From contig JAWQRO010000057.1 of the NCBI GenBank assembly GCA_033557835.1, positions 1-64,000 on the forward strand: 64,000 bases of DNA. The letters are read 5' to 3'. Below, one piece after another: positions 63,317-64,000 of this stretch (position 1 is the first letter of the stretch; the number at the start of each line of letters is the position of its first letter). This stretch comes from Helochares maculicollis. Its lineage: Eukaryota; Arthropoda; Insecta; Coleoptera; Hydrophilidae. A model generated the notes under the pieces. That model ran no database searches, was not told the DNA's origin, and saw only the letters and a program-made list of their open reading frames with translations. Position numbers and translations under genes: made by a program.

Positions 63317-64000
63317 AATGGAGCAATGCAGAATGAAGATGATGCTGCTACACGAGATAGACTATTTTCTATTGCAATGAGAAATGCAGAAAAAGGTAAA
63401 TAATGTTTTGGTAAATTTTATCTCACTGGTAAATTATTTTATTTAAGGAGTCAATGAATTCATAAGCAAAGTTGAAACCCCAACTTTTGAAGAAGCAGTT
63501 AAGATGTACGAAAAAAGTCTTGATGTAGCTTCAGAAAAAGAATCTAACCAGTTTTCACAGGATAGAAATACTTCAACTGTTTTAAAAGTGGGTGCAAAAT
63601 CAAATGAACCATCTCAAAATTCATCAATAGCTGGACGAGAAAACTTGCTTCTTGGAGATGATTATGACATTAAATCATCTGAAGGTCAAGGTACAGAAGC
63701 AGAACCAGAATCAGAAACACAGCCGTATCCTTTATCACATTTCTATCCCACAACTGGAACTCAAGTAGATATTCCTCCAAATGAGAAATCAAACAACGAA
63801 CAAGAACTAGAATCAATACCAGAAGGAGATGCTCTGCAAACAAATGAAGAACCAAATGCGCCTACAACAGAATCCCCCGATTATATGAATGAAGATCAAT
63901 CAGATTTCGGATCTGTATATGAACCAGACTTGCCATTACTAAGAGAATCTGCAAAAGAATCAGACTCACCATCTCGAAGAGAATCTGCAAAAGAATCAGA
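63057..64000 (+). CDS. PolyQ and RESAKESD-repeat protein, partial
   Basis: Exons 63057-63215, 63231-63395 and 63448 to the window end are all entered in phase 1 and share one frame. The first encodes NINFPGQSVPKGYIAVDVAG and a segment ending NIRYYGFT. The second encodes VPGVYGAINGQFMG, 14 Gln all from CAA, then DDAATRDRLFSIAMRNAEK. The third is acidic and disordered (FEEAVKMYEKSLDVASEKE ... EAEPESETQPYP) and ends in repeats of RESAKESDSPSR that run off the window. Exons 1 and 2 are separated by only 15 nt containing a stop. No domain is recognised. The 5' part lies upstream and is not located, so this may belong to the same gene as earlier exons. Confidence 0.6.
63275..63316 (+). repeat. (CAA)14 coding microsatellite
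   Basis: Fourteen uninterrupted CAA codons inside the open frame, encoding polyglutamine. Confidence 0.95.

Noticed and set aside
1..64000. CRISPR arrays, bacterial operons or prophage
   Set aside because: The sequence is intron-containing animal DNA; short repeats present are microsatellites, coding repeats and transposon ends.

Overview
The window is AT-rich nuclear DNA of an animal, most likely an insect. Genes are split by GT-AG introns, many of them only 52-85 nt long. The encoded proteins are metazoan, and the intergenic and intronic DNA carries decayed mariner and piggyBac-like transposons. The order of insect cannot be fixed from sequence alone. All gene models below were assembled by hand from splice signals, reading-frame phase and recognised protein families; no alignment or transcript data were available.

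Left third (1-17000), three housekeeping genes. A minus-strand ZFYVE19/ANCHR homologue (abscission checkpoint, 5 exons, 313 aa) sits head to head with a plus-strand Golgi alpha-mannosidase II (8 exons, 1155 aa), with about 500 bp between the start codons, so they probably share a bidirectional promoter. The mannosidase converges tail to tail on a minus-strand HSPBAP1-type JmjC protein (6 exons, 380 aa). Each of these models closes in frame with sound splice sites.

Middle (18000-35000). A plus-strand aftiphilin gene (AP-1/clathrin accessory protein with many acidic DDFGDF-type motifs) spans about 10-15 kb. Its introns hold two copies of one internally deleted mariner family. Its last two coding exons do not join in phase by the simplest splice. 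A different, older mariner relic lies downstream.

Right half (36000-64000), a plus-strand cluster of disordered, low-complexity proteins. An 18-exon gene (433 aa) carries the conserved C-terminal domain of SPATA7, followed by a tandem array of tiny phase 1-1 exons encoding Arg/Ser repeats. Beyond it are exons for Glu-Pro repeats, RGSTSQ repeats, Lys/Glu-rich microexons of 15-27 nt, a Cys/Pro-rich exon, and finally a polyQ and RESAKESD-repeat protein running off the window. How many genes these exons form is not settled. The Cys/Pro-rich and SPATA7-like content suggests ciliary or sperm-associated proteins, but that is inference. The most unusual point is a stop-containing 15-nt GT...AG segment at 63216-63230 between two in-phase exons.
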